In this document: in pieces, positions 1-8,734 of the stretch
Layout: each line of letters begins with the position of its first letter
Position numbering within the stretch: the first letter of the stretch is position 1
Origin: an uncultured Tenacibaculum sp.
Lineage (GTDB): Bacteria > Bacteroidota > Bacteroidia > Flavobacteriales > Flavobacteriaceae
Assembly (NCBI RefSeq): GCF_947495995.1
Contig: NZ_CANMAX010000002.1
Location: 558,001 to 622,000 of the forward strand
Length of the DNA stretch: 64,000 nucleotides
Reading direction: 5' to 3'
Made by a program: the position numbers and the translations under genes
The notes under the pieces: generated by a model
What the model was told of the DNA's origin: nothing
Databases searched by the model: none
Seen by the model: the letters and a program-made list of their open reading frames with translations, nothing else

Positions 1-79
1 CTTTGTGCGTTTCTTGTAAAGAAGTTACAATTGCATTACCAATTCCTTTACTTCCTCCTACAACTAAAATTGTTTTCAT
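1..79 (-). CDS. SDR family oxidoreductase, N-terminal fragment (cut by window edge)
   Basis: Only the first 26 codons are inside the window. They begin MKTILVVGGSKGIGNAIV, which is the first beta strand and the glycine-rich GGSxGIG dinucleotide-binding turn of a short-chain dehydrogenase/reductase. Substrate and full length cannot be seen. A perfect palindrome sits 17-37 bp upstream of the start, the same arrangement as the SDR gene at 20753, so repression by a TetR-type protein is likely (inference). Confidence 0.8.
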   Translation of the reverse strand, partial: MKTILVVGGSKGIGNAIVTSLQETHK

Positions 80-95
80 TTCTATTATATTTTAC

Positions 96-116
96 ATAAT
101 GAACTGAGTTCATTAT
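96..116 (-). promoter_or_regulatory. Perfect palindrome in front of the SDR gene, probable operator
   Basis: Arms ATAATGAACT (96-105) and AGTTCATTAT (107-116) flank a single central base. It lies 17-37 bp upstream of the SDR start on the minus strand and touches the stop codon of the DUF2805 gene. There is no T run on either side, so a terminator is less likely than a dimeric repressor site. The regulator is not identified. Confidence 0.5.
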
Positions 117-382
117 TATCTTTTTGATACTTTATTATTTGATATATTTCTTTGTCTTGTACATTTAAACCTTCCTTTATCGAAAGGTCTTTTTGCTTGG
201 TGTTTAGTAGCTCTTCCTTGTACTCTTTTTCTCCACATTCTGAAACTTGATGGTTTCATTTCCTTACGCATCAATTCAATAACTTCTTGTTCTTTTAATC
301 CGAATTGAAATTGAATAGCATCGAAAGTTGTACGATCTTCCCAAGCCATTTCTATGATTCTATCTATTTGTCTATCCGTCAT
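116..382 (-). CDS. DUF2805 / TIGR03643 family protein
   Basis: This 88-residue basic protein matches the TIGR03643 (DUF2805) family from memory: an acidic N-terminal helix, a TTFDAIQFQFGLKEQEVIEL segment that looks like a helix-turn-helix, then FRMWRKRVQGRATKH and a Lys/Arg-rich tail. Its function is not established; the shape suggests a small nucleic-acid-binding protein. The family often travels with photolyase genes in marine bacteria. The start overlaps the end of the upstream gene by 11 bp, so the two are probably co-translated. It is the last gene of the photolyase cluster. Confidence 0.8.
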   Translation of the reverse strand: MTDRQIDRIIEMAWEDRTTFDAIQFQFGLKEQEVIELMRKEMKPSSFRMWRKRVQGRATKHQAKRPFDKGRFKCTRQRNISNNKVSKR

Positions 383-797
383 AATAATCTAGATTTAGAT
401 ATTCATTTTTATAATCAATCATTTTTGAAATGAATTTCTTATTCTCTGAATAGTTCTTATTCTTTAAAAATTTTATAAAACTTCCTTCAGCATGAATACT
501 GAAAAAAGAGGAATTATATATTACTAATTTATAGTAAGGAATACACCAAGAAAAACGTTCTAATCTGTTCGTAAAATGAACTAAAATTCCTTTCGGACGC
601 ATTTCTATATTCCCGTAATTCAATTCTGAAAACTGAACCTTATCTGATTTTAATTTCTCACTTACTTCTGCAATCATAAAACGACCAGAACCTATACCAT
701 TCAGTTTAATTTTGTTCAATAAAGAGAATGGTTTTCCTAGTAATTCTTTACTATGTACTAAGAAATCTTCATTTGTATATGTAGTATTAAAAATCAT
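372..797 (-). CDS. Hypothetical protein of the photolyase cluster
   Basis: I do not recognise this 141-residue protein. It has no signal peptide or membrane helix and is rich in Lys, Asn, Tyr and Phe. A middle segment (about residues 60-100) alternates hydrophobic and charged residues as in a beta sheet. Its start codon overlaps the photolyase stop by one base (TAATG), and its own end overlaps the DUF2805 start by 11 bp. It is therefore almost certainly co-translated with both, and a role linked to light or DNA damage follows only from that context. Confidence 0.7.
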   Translation of the reverse strand: MIFNTTYTNEDFLVHSKELLGKPFSLLNKIKLNGIGSGRFMIAEVSEKLKSDKVQFSELNYGNIEMRPKGILVHFTNRLERFSWCIPYYKLVIYNSSFFSIHAEGSFIKFLKNKNYSENKKFISKMIDYKNEYLNLDYYDG

Positions 798-2287
798 TAT
801 TCGTCTCTTAACATTCTACTTCTATTTGTAATGGTATGCTTACGTAGAATTCGTAAGCTTTCTCTTTTCACGTCTCCATCTTTCAGCATATTCCATAAGA
901 TATCACTTGCCTTTTTTCTATTTTCTTTAATATCTACTATCGGATTTGGATAATCTTTACCCAACACACAATTATTAAATTGCTGATCTAAATGTGTCAT
1001 TAAATACGGTTCATGAATAAACGGAGTTGGTAAATGTGCCAATTCTGGAACCCATTTTTTAATAAAAATTGCATCTGGATCGTGATCGTGACTATTTTTC
1101 ACAGGATTATAAATTCTTAAATTATTGATTCCTGTTTCACCTGCTTGCATTTGTAACTGAGGAAAATGAATTCCAGGTTCAAAATCTAAAAACTGACGAG
1201 ATAAATGATGTGTTGCTTCTTGCCAAGGCTGCCACAAAATATGTGTAAAGAAAGAAACCAACATAGCTCGCATTCTGAAATTGATAAATCCAGTTTCATT
1301 TAAACAACGCATAGAAGCATCAACTAAAGGAAAACCTGTATTTCCTTCTTCCCAAGCTGTTTTGTACGATTCAGAAATTGATTTTTTAAGCTTGTGAAAC
1401 CCTTTATTAATACTAGCATTTTCCATCGTACATTCCATTTCAAACTTTTGAATAAAATGTGCTTGCCAACGTAAACGAGAAATAAACGCTCCTAAATGAC
1501 GCTTATGTTCAGATTCATCTTTAACAGCTTTAGCTTTCTGGAATACTTCTCGTATCGATACATTTCCCCATGCTATATATGGAGATAATCTGCTACAACT
1601 GCTTCGTGACGCTTCTGGTTTTGAAATGTGATACATGTAATTTTCATGACGCTTTTCAAAAAACGTATTTGCATATTTCCATGCTATAGTTCTTCCGCCT
1701 TGCTGAAAATTAGAAGTATCACCAGTAACTAAATCGGTAGTATGAAAGTAATCTGAGATTCTGTTAATTTCCGAAGTACTTATGAAATCTTCTTTATCTG
1801 CTTCAAAAGGTAAAATATCTTGATACATATAACTTTCCCATTTATCAAACCAATCTTCTCGGTTTAACAAACCTCTTAAAACTCCGTTATTTATATTCTC
1901 TTTCCATTCAATGGAATTATTTCTACAATAACGTGCAAATTCTTTATCTCTATTGAAAGTGACTAATAATCCTGTTTCTTGATGTGAAAAAACATCTGTG
2001 ATGTTATAATGATTCAACAATTGATTAAAAACAGCAAAAATTTCACCATTAACAGCTAAAATTTTAGTGTTATGCTCTTTCAATTCTGTATTGATATCAA
2101 CTAAAGATTGTTTTATAAAATCCCAATGACGTTGACTATAATGATCGTCATTTATTAATAGGTTTTCAAAAACAAATAATAGTAATATTCTTTTTCCTGA
2201 GTTTAGCGCATTTGTTATCGCCTCATTGTCATGCAATCTCAAATCTCTCTTTAACCAAACTACTGCTATATCTTCTCTTTTCTTCAT
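797..2287 (-). CDS. Photolyase/cryptochrome family protein with atypical FAD-binding block
   Basis: The protein has the N-terminal photolyase alpha/beta domain (VVWLKRDLRLHDNEAI at about residue 8) and the C-terminal FAD domain with SRLSPYIAWGNVS, FRMRAMLVSFFTHIL and a DHDPDAIFIKKWVPEL block. Such enzymes use blue light and FADH- to split UV-made pyrimidine dimers. The canonical NNGGWQWxxxTG segment around the flavin is replaced by IHFPQLQMQAGETGIN, so the usual proximal tryptophan is missing and the substrate is uncertain. I start at ATG 2287 (496 residues), which puts VVW at the normal place; an in-frame ATG at 2332 is possible. It overlaps the next gene by 1 bp. Confidence 0.85.
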   Translation of the reverse strand: MKKREDIAVVWLKRDLRLHDNEAITNALNSGKRILLLFVFENLLINDDHYSQRHWDFIKQSLVDINTELKEHNTKILAVNGEIFAVFNQLLNHYNITDVFSHQETGLLVTFNRDKEFARYCRNNSIEWKENINNGVLRGLLNREDWFDKWESYMYQDILPFEADKEDFISTSEINRISDYFHTTDLVTGDTSNFQQGGRTIAWKYANTFFEKRHENYMYHISKPEASRSSCSRLSPYIAWGNVSIREVFQKAKAVKDESEHKRHLGAFISRLRWQAHFIQKFEMECTMENASINKGFHKLKKSISESYKTAWEEGNTGFPLVDASMRCLNETGFINFRMRAMLVSFFTHILWQPWQEATHHLSRQFLDFEPGIHFPQLQMQAGETGINNLRIYNPVKNSHDHDPDAIFIKKWVPELAHLPTPFIHEPYLMTHLDQQFNNCVLGKDYPNPIVDIKENRKKASDILWNMLKDGDVKRESLRILRKHTITNRSRMLRDE

Positions 2288-2340
2288 AATTTCAAATTTT
2301 CGTTTTCTGAATATTTGAATATAATGGCTCACATAAAGCT

Positions 2341-2405
2341 AACGTCATTCCGAATTTATTTCGGAATCTCATAATGCGAATCTGAAACAAGTTCAGATTG
2401 ACGTT
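2341..2405. repeat. Intergenic nested inverted repeat
   Basis: The outer arms AACGTCA (2341-2347) and TGACGTT (2399-2405) enclose two smaller hairpins, one made of CCGAA/TTCGG and one of TCTGAA/TTCAGA. A degraded relative starting GTCATTCTGAACTTGTTTCA lies at 39502. The form fits the dispersed short palindromic repeats common between flavobacterial genes. It lies between two photolyase genes, downstream of 2445-3947, where it may act as a processing site or a weak terminator (inference). Confidence 0.6.
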
Positions 2406-2444
2406 ATTAATTTTATTTAAAACCATTATTATCATATTTACTAA

Positions 2445-3947
2445 CTATAATAAGTTCAGTTGAAATTCTTTTTTATTATCTAGGTTATCAAGAAAATGTT
2501 CAGCATTAGAAAAATGCTCTTCTCTTTTCTCAACTCCCATTTTATCTAAATTTCGAATTAGCATATTTAAACGCGGATTTTTTGATAAAAATTCTCGGTT
2601 TGTATGCATAAATCTCCAAAATAATCCGTCCCAAATCTTTTGCCATTCACCATTCGGGTAATCACTCATTTTTTTGATGTAATTACTACTACTTATATAT
2701 GGTTTAGTAGACATTAATCCTCCATCAGCAAATAAACTCATTCCGTAGACATTCGGTACCATTACCCAGTCGTAAGCATCGATAAACAACTCCATAAACC
2801 AACGATACACTTCATCTGGATCGAACTCACATAACAACATAAAATTTCCTAAAATCATTAAGCGTTCGATATGATGTGCATATCCTGTTTTTAAGATCTT
2901 TTTTATTGTTGTATCAATTGGTAGAATTCCTGTAGTTCCATCGTAAAAAGAAGCTGGTATTTTTCTAGAATGGTTCCAGAAATTATTTGTTCGTTCTTCG
3001 GTTCCTTTTACTTCATAAATTCCACGGATAAACTCGCGCCAACCTAGTATTTGACGTACAAATCCTTCTAAGGAATTAATCGGAATTTCATGTTTAGCAG
3101 CGTAATCAATTGACTTTTTTATTACTTCCAAAGGAGATAACAATCCAACATTAATTAATGGTGATAAAACACTATGATTCAAGAAATGTTTGTCTTTCAC
3201 AATAGCATCTTCATAAATTCCAAACTCATGAAAACGAACTTCAAAAAATTGTTCTAACCAATTTTCTGATTCTTCAAAAGTAGATGGATACAATTGTTGC
3301 TCATCAATTTCTCCTAAAACGTCTGAAAAATTTTCTTCAATATATTTCCTAGCTTCTATATAATATGTGTTAGCCTCAGGAAATGTAATTTGTGGTGGCG
3401 TTTTACCTTTTGGATATTTCTTTCTATTATCCGTATCAAAGGTCCACTTTCCTCCTACTGGCTGTTCGTTTGTGATTAAAATATTTCTGCTTAAACGTTC
3501 CTTTTTATAGAAAGAAGTCTGAAAAAACTTCTTTTTAGAAGCTTTAAAAAAAGAAGCTAATTCATCTTTAGTATTAATAAATAATGAATTGTCTATTTCA
3601 ATTAATTCTATATCATTTTCAAATTCATGAATTCTCTTTTCTAGCCAATTATCAGTAGGATTTATAAAATAAAGTTGTTTGCATCCACTTGAGATTAATT
3701 GTGGTAGTAACTTCCTAATATCTGAGATTTCAGTTGTACTTTCTACGTATGAAACTTGATATCCTTTTTCATTTAAAAAGTCTTTATAAAACTGCATTGT
3801 AGCTCTATGAAAAGCTAGTTTTTGTTTATGAAATTTATACTGTTTAAAGAATAAATATTCTTCAACTAAATACACGTCATTTTCTTTTGGAATATGAGTT
3901 GTACTTTTAAATAACTGATGCGGAAAAATAATACTTACTGCTTTCAT
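2445..3947 (-). CDS. FeS-BCP/PhrB-type cryptochrome-photolyase lacking the Fe-S cysteines
   Basis: The protein of 500 residues matches the prokaryotic (6-4) photolyase group: SIIFPHQLF at the N-terminus, FVRQILGWREFIRGIY, then DAYDWVMVPNVYGMSLFADG, TKPYISSSNYIKKMSDY. In characterised members the next residues carry CxxC and CPFN ligands for a [4Fe-4S] cluster. Here they read PNGEW and WDGLFW, and only two cysteines remain in the whole protein, so the cluster cannot form as known. Repair of (6-4) photoproducts is the family role; activity here is open. The start at 3947 shares one base with the DASH stop (TAATG), indicating coupled translation. Confidence 0.85.
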   Translation of the reverse strand: MKAVSIIFPHQLFKSTTHIPKENDVYLVEEYLFFKQYKFHKQKLAFHRATMQFYKDFLNEKGYQVSYVESTTEISDIRKLLPQLISSGCKQLYFINPTDNWLEKRIHEFENDIELIEIDNSLFINTKDELASFFKASKKKFFQTSFYKKERLSRNILITNEQPVGGKWTFDTDNRKKYPKGKTPPQITFPEANTYYIEARKYIEENFSDVLGEIDEQQLYPSTFEESENWLEQFFEVRFHEFGIYEDAIVKDKHFLNHSVLSPLINVGLLSPLEVIKKSIDYAAKHEIPINSLEGFVRQILGWREFIRGIYEVKGTEERTNNFWNHSRKIPASFYDGTTGILPIDTTIKKILKTGYAHHIERLMILGNFMLLCEFDPDEVYRWFMELFIDAYDWVMVPNVYGMSLFADGGLMSTKPYISSSNYIKKMSDYPNGEWQKIWDGLFWRFMHTNREFLSKNPRLNMLIRNLDKMGVEKREEHFSNAEHFLDNLDNKKEFQLNLL

Positions 3948-5251
3948 TAGAACAAGGTTGGTTGTAACCACATTTGCTGATATTTACCATTCGCATCATA
4001 TCGTTCTGCTTGTAGTTGTACATTAAACTTTCTATCTCTTGGATCATTTCCAACGCCAGATACATACTGCCAATTTCCGTAATTGCTATGTACATCGTAA
4101 TCAATTAGCATACTTTCGAAATATGCCGCACCAATTCTCCAATCTAACAACAGCTCTTTAGCAAAATATGAAGCTACGTTTTGTCGACCTCTATTGCTCA
4201 TCCAACCTGTTTCTTTTAATTCTATCATATTGGCATTTACGAAAGGTTCGTTGGTTTCTCCATTAATCCAATTTTGAATTAATCTTTCGTTATTTTTCCA
4301 TGAATATGATAATTCTTTTATTCCTTCTAACTTGAATAAATTATTTTCATGTTTCAGCGATAAATATTTAAAATAGTCACGCCAAATCAATTCAAAAATA
4401 AGCCAATAGGTAGACTGATTACTTCCGAATTGTTTTTCATATTTTTTTACTTCCCAGTAAATTGACTTCGCTGAAATACAACCGTGAGCCAACCAAGGAG
4501 AAAACTTTGAACTATAATCAACTCCAATTAAACCATTTCTAGTTTTCTTGTAATATGACAGCTTTTTTGATGAAAAGAAGTATGAATTTAAACGCTCAAA
4601 AGCAGCAGTTTCACCTCCTTTAAAAGGAAAAGCAGTTTTAACTGGAACTTCAAAATCACTATACCCTAAATCTTGTAAAGTTGGAACTCTTGTATCATTC
4701 TCCTGATAATTCTCTTTAGGCATTGCTACTGGAATCAATTCCTCTCGAATTATAGCATATTTCTCTACTCGTTTTCTGAAAACAGTAAAAACCTCTGGAA
4801 TAGACTTAATATCTATTGGAATATCTTCTGGATGATACAGAAACTGATCGTAAAAACTTTCAACATAAACAGTATCTGGAAGTTTATCTAGCACTCGATT
4901 GATTTCTGATGTTTCTTCTTGAGTAAATTCTTTTTGATAAAGGAGAGCATCCGCGTTGTGAGTCAGACAAAACAATGGTAAAATTACATGCGGATGCTCA
5001 TGATGTATATAAAAAGGTACGTTTAATTCTTTTAATTGGTTTGATAAATCAGTAACTGATTCTATCAAAAATTTTGCTCTGTATTTCTCTGTCTTTTTAA
5101 AACCAAATTGTTGGGTTTCAAACATAGATTTATCAAAACAGTACACAGCAATAACTTTGTTATATTTAGAAATTGCTTCATATAAAGCTTTATTATCACG
5201 TGTTCTTAGCGTATTTGTAAACCAAACTATTGCTGTTTTATCTTGCTGCAT
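3947..5251 (-). CDS. DASH family cryptochrome
   Basis: This 434-residue protein has the DASH hallmark C-terminal blocks: [53 protein letters not shown] and PRDRKFN. It binds FAD and an antenna such as MTHF, and DASH enzymes repair cyclobutane dimers, mainly in single-stranded DNA. The NYGNWQY block holds the flavin-contact Asn and the first Trp of the electron-transfer chain, so this copy looks functional, in contrast to its two neighbours. The start lies inside the end of the DUF2256 gene (25-bp overlap) and the end shares one base with the next photolyase. Confidence 0.95.
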   Translation of the reverse strand: MQQDKTAIVWFTNTLRTRDNKALYEAISKYNKVIAVYCFDKSMFETQQFGFKKTEKYRAKFLIESVTDLSNQLKELNVPFYIHHEHPHVILPLFCLTHNADALLYQKEFTQEETSEINRVLDKLPDTVYVESFYDQFLYHPEDIPIDIKSIPEVFTVFRKRVEKYAIIREELIPVAMPKENYQENDTRVPTLQDLGYSDFEVPVKTAFPFKGGETAAFERLNSYFFSSKKLSYYKKTRNGLIGVDYSSKFSPWLAHGCISAKSIYWEVKKYEKQFGSNQSTYWLIFELIWRDYFKYLSLKHENNLFKLEGIKELSYSWKNNERLIQNWINGETNEPFVNANMIELKETGWMSNRGRQNVASYFAKELLLDWRIGAAYFESMLIDYDVHSNYGNWQYVSGVGNDPRDRKFNVQLQAERYDANGKYQQMWLQPTLF

Positions 5252-5370
5252 TTTTTACTACAATATTTTACGTTTTCCCAGTTCTTTTCCCATTTTTTTC
5301 TCCATGTAAATGGTCGTTCGCAAACCGGACAAATTTTAGTGGGTAAATGTTGTTTTTTTACTCCTCTCAT
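5227..5370 (-). CDS. DUF2256 small zinc-ribbon protein
   Basis: This 47-residue ORF reads [20 protein letters not shown] near the start and [10 protein letters not shown] near the end. The two pairs (CPVC and CSKKC) are the zinc-ribbon pattern of DUF2256, and the [19 protein letters not shown] core is strongly family-like. It is squeezed between neighbours: its start overlaps the upstream SDR stop as ATGA and its last 25 bp overlap the DASH start. DUF2256 proteins are regularly found beside DASH cryptochromes and photolyases; their role is unknown. Confidence 0.9.
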   Translation of the reverse strand: MRGVKKQHLPTKICPVCERPFTWRKKWEKNWENVKYCSKKCSKIKQQ

Positions 5371-6788
5371 CTCTGATATACCAAGGCATTAATCATTCCT
5401 TTAAAAACAAAAGCGTGAAATGGTAAAACTGAATACCAATACAATCTTCCTAATAATCCTTTTGGTCGAAATACTGCTCTTTGAAATAGTTGATTTTTTA
5501 CAATTTTGAACTCTAGCCAAGCTTCACCTGGAAGTTTCATTTCGGCAAATAATAGCAAACGTTTCTGTTCTTTATCAGCCAGTAAAACTCTCCAAAAATC
5601 TAATGGATCTCCCGGCTCTAAATATGTATTATGTGTTCTTCCTCTTCGTAAACCTACTCCTCCAAAAATCTTATCTACATAACCTCGAATACGCCATAGC
5701 CAGTTGTAACTGTACCAACCGTTTTCCCCTCCAATAGACCAAATTTTATCTATTGTAAAATTTTCATCTACAATTTTTCTTGATCTTATATCTCTAAAAC
5801 AACCAAAATGTGGAATATTGATATGATCGTTTAATTGATCATTAAACACGCCACTACTAATAGCATCTTTCCAACTTGATACGACTGCATTTTGCTTAAT
5901 TTTTTGAAAAGCTAAACTAACCGCTTGTCTATATTGAATTGGTTGAACGTTTAATATTTTATTGATATTATTAGGTTTTGCAACTACTTCAACTTTCATA
6001 CTATCAACTAATGCTTTTGCCAAATTAAATGACGTAGAAGTCACGAAATACAGCCAATACGAAGACATTCGAGGTGATAAAACTGGTAGAGTAAAAATGT
6101 ATCTTTTTAAACCTCTTACTTTTGCAAATTGCAATAGCATTTCTTTATAAGTAAGAATCTCTGGTCCGCAAATATCAAATGATTTGTTATACACTTCTGT
6201 ATTAGCTAAACCATTCACAAGAAAACTTAACACATCTCTAATTGCTATAGGTTGTGTTCGAGTATTCAACCATTTTGGAGTTACCATTAAAGGTAATTTC
6301 TCTACAATATCTCTTATAATTTCGAAAGAAGCGCTTCCACTTCCTACAATAATTCCGGCTCGAAATGTTGTTAAAGCATATTGATTAGATTTCAAAGCTT
6401 TTTCAACTTCTAATCTAGATTTTAAATGTTTAGATAAAGAGTCATCGTTTACTATTCCGCTTAAATAAATTACTTGCTTGCAATTCGTTTTTTCTACTAA
6501 CGATTTAAAACTCTGAGCACATCTTTTTTCTAAATCCTCAAAATTTGTGGCTGTCGTAGACATGGAATGAATCAAATAATAAGCAGCATCGATGTCTTCA
6601 GGAAAAGCTTCTAGATTGTCTTCTAAGAAATCTACTTTTATGAACTCTATTCTGTCTTTATACTCAATTTCGTCTGGAATTCGATTTAAATCACGGACAC
6701 AACAAACTAGCTGATGACCATCTTCTAATAGTCTCAACACTAATCTTTTTGCGATGTAACCTGTTGTACCTGTGATTAAAATCTTCAT
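5367..6788 (-). CDS. SDR family protein with C-terminal DUF2867
   Basis: Residues 1 to about 290 form an atypical extended SDR domain beginning [16 protein letters not shown], with [10 protein letters not shown] and a YLSG segment as in NmrA-like NAD(P)-binding proteins. Residues from about 310 on match DUF2867 ([20 protein letters not shown], then [17 protein letters not shown] and a [13 protein letters not shown] tail). This two-domain form often lies in photolyase and photooxidative-stress clusters. The reaction is unknown. The gene is 1 bp from the flavin reductase and overlaps DUF2256 as ATGA. Confidence 0.85.
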   Translation of the reverse strand: MKILITGTTGYIAKRLVLRLLEDGHQLVCCVRDLNRIPDEIEYKDRIEFIKVDFLEDNLEAFPEDIDAAYYLIHSMSTTATNFEDLEKRCAQSFKSLVEKTNCKQVIYLSGIVNDDSLSKHLKSRLEVEKALKSNQYALTTFRAGIIVGSGSASFEIIRDIVEKLPLMVTPKWLNTRTQPIAIRDVLSFLVNGLANTEVYNKSFDICGPEILTYKEMLLQFAKVRGLKRYIFTLPVLSPRMSSYWLYFVTSTSFNLAKALVDSMKVEVVAKPNNINKILNVQPIQYRQAVSLAFQKIKQNAVVSSWKDAISSGVFNDQLNDHINIPHFGCFRDIRSRKIVDENFTIDKIWSIGGENGWYSYNWLWRIRGYVDKIFGGVGLRRGRTHNTYLEPGDPLDFWRVLLADKEQKRLLLFAEMKLPGEAWLEFKIVKNQLFQRAVFRPKGLLGRLYWYSVLPFHAFVFKGMINALVYQR

Positions 6789-6789
6789 T

Positions 6790-7419
6790 CTATAACTTTT
6801 CTACTGTCTTTTTTGGACGCTGATATTCGTATCTCGTAAATAAATTCGGAATAGCATATCCATCAAGTCCGTTTATCGTTGCAACGTTTCCTTTAGATAA
6901 ATTCAAAAATCCATCTTCTTGTAACATATGATCTTCAACTTCAAAAAATTGAATTTCACCAACTAACATAATCGTATCATTTGCTTTGATATAATATTCC
7001 TCAACATATTTCATTCCTATTTGTACTGGTGATTCTTGTACAAAAGGAGCTATAAAATCGTTCTTATATTCAGGAGTTAAGTTTGTCATTTCAAACTCCG
7101 AAACTCCTTTATCATATTTAGCAGATGTATGATGCGCATCTTCTGTGATGCTTTTTGTGATATGATTTACCGTATAAAAACCAGTTTCTTTGATATTCTC
7201 ATACGTATTTCTCGGAACAGTTGTAGGACGTAAAATAAATCCTAGTAAAGGTGGATTCGATCCTAAGTGAACTATTGAGCTGAATACAGCAACATTTTCT
7301 TCACCATCAGGAGAAATACTTCCTATTAAGTTTGCAGATTTATAACCAGACAAACTATTCATTAAATTTATACGATGAATCTTATCAAATCCATCTATAT
7401 CTTCTCTATTAAAAAACAT
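6790..7419 (-). CDS. Flavin reductase family protein (FMN-binding)
   Basis: The 209-residue protein fits the DIM6/NtaB flavin reductase-like family: SGYKSANLIGSISPDGEENVA around residue 25, a PPLLGFILRP strand, then TYENIKETGFYTVNHI. It should bind FMN or FAD and use NAD(P)H. In this operon it could supply reduced flavin to a partner, but photolyases are normally reduced by light, so that is speculation. Its start overlaps the end of the ABC1 kinase gene by 11 bp and its stop is one base from the next start. Confidence 0.85.
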   Translation of the reverse strand: MFFNREDIDGFDKIHRINLMNSLSGYKSANLIGSISPDGEENVAVFSSIVHLGSNPPLLGFILRPTTVPRNTYENIKETGFYTVNHITKSITEDAHHTSAKYDKGVSEFEMTNLTPEYKNDFIAPFVQESPVQIGMKYVEEYYIKANDTIMLVGEIQFFEVEDHMLQEDGFLNLSKGNVATINGLDGYAIPNLFTRYEYQRPKKTVEKL

Positions 7420-8731
7420 CTTTATACTGTTCGAAATTATTAATCTTGATATTCTTAGCTTTTAAATCGTGCATTAGATTATAAAGTCCGAAGAATGTTC
7501 TGTTGATGTAAATAAAATGCTTGGAACCTCTATTTCCATTCATATTTCTAAGCTCTGTATTCTTAGCATACTTTGTACCTAGATCAGTGATTTTACCAAA
7601 GAAAGTTTCATCAGAAAAATCAAATTCTTTTGTATTGAATGGCTGTGTGAATAAACTCAGCATTTCATGGAACATTTCTTTAAAGAAAGCTAATTCCTCT
7701 GGGCTATCATCTTCCCTAAGAATCTCTAATTCATATAGTTTCTTCTCAAAAAATACCGGATCAGAAATGCTTTCTTTTTTAGCTAATTCGAAATATGGTT
7801 TATAAAACTCTTCAGGTACTTGTTTCATGCAACCAAAATCAAGCACAATTAGATTATTATCTTTTGAAACTAAGAAGTTACCAGGATGCGGATCGGCATG
7901 GACCTTTTTGATGATATGCATTTGATACATATAAAAATCCCATAAAGCCTGACCTAATTCGTTCGCTTTCTCTTGATCTGTATTCGCACTAGTGAATTCA
8001 GAAAGATGAACACCATCCATCCAATCCATCGTAATAATTCGATCTGAGGAAAACTCTTTGTAATAATTTGGAAACTTTAAGTTTTTGATATGTTTACAAG
8101 CATCTACAATAGCCTGACTTTGCTCAACTTCTAAAATATAGTTAGTCTCTTCAATTAGCTTATCTTCAACTTCTTTAAAATATTTATCGCTATCCTTTCC
8201 GCGGATATTAAACATCTTAATTGCTATAGGTTTTACTAAAGCTAAATCAGTAGAAATACTTTCTGCTACTCCAGGATATTGGATTTTTACTGCATATTTA
8301 TTTCCTCCTTTTTCAGCTAAATGAACTTGACCAATACTTGCTCCACTTACGGCATTTAAATTGAACTTGTCGAAAAGTTCACTAGGATATTTTCCGAAGT
8401 ATTTTTTAAATGTCTTTTTTACTAACGGAGCAGATAAAGGCGGAACTGAAAATTGAGATAAGGAAAATTGCTCAACATAAGCTTGAGGTAAAATTCCTTT
8501 TTCCATACTCAACATTTGTGCAACTTTTAAAGCACTCCCTTTTAATTGCTTCAATCCATTATAAATGTCTTCTGCATTATCTTTGTTCAACTGCTCTTTT
8601 GCTTCTTCTTCTCCATTTACCAATTTACTACCATAATACTTTAAATAGTTTACTCCTACTTTAGCACCAGTTTGTACTAATTTAGAAGCCCTTTGTATTT
8701 TAGAAGTAGGTATATTATCTATTGTTTTCAT
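7409..8731 (-). CDS. ABC1/AarF/UbiB family atypical kinase
   Basis: The 440-residue protein has the UbiB/COQ8 order of motifs: LKGSALKVAQMLSME (the KxGQ element, here KVAQ with Ala for Gly), NAVSGASIGQVHLAE (Ala-rich nucleotide loop), YAVKIQYPGV (the Lys), and HADPHPGNFLV with LDFGCMK (catalytic and metal-binding Asp). Family members support quinone or isoprenoid lipid metabolism through ATPase-like activity. No C-terminal membrane helices are seen. It is 3 bp downstream of the TetR gene and overlaps the flavin reductase by 11 bp. Confidence 0.9.
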   Translation of the reverse strand: MKTIDNIPTSKIQRASKLVQTGAKVGVNYLKYYGSKLVNGEEEAKEQLNKDNAEDIYNGLKQLKGSALKVAQMLSMEKGILPQAYVEQFSLSQFSVPPLSAPLVKKTFKKYFGKYPSELFDKFNLNAVSGASIGQVHLAEKGGNKYAVKIQYPGVAESISTDLALVKPIAIKMFNIRGKDSDKYFKEVEDKLIEETNYILEVEQSQAIVDACKHIKNLKFPNYYKEFSSDRIITMDWMDGVHLSEFTSANTDQEKANELGQALWDFYMYQMHIIKKVHADPHPGNFLVSKDNNLIVLDFGCMKQVPEEFYKPYFELAKKESISDPVFFEKKLYELEILREDDSPEELAFFKEMFHEMLSLFTQPFNTKEFDFSDETFFGKITDLGTKYAKNTELRNMNGNRGSKHFIYINRTFFGLYNLMHDLKAKNIKINNFEQYKDVF

Positions 8732-8734
8732 AAA

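Noticed and set aside
5962..6384. Two plus-strand ORFs inside the SDR-DUF2867 gene
   Set aside because: They are antisense to a well-supported gene with intact SDR and DUF2867 motifs and have no domain or signal.
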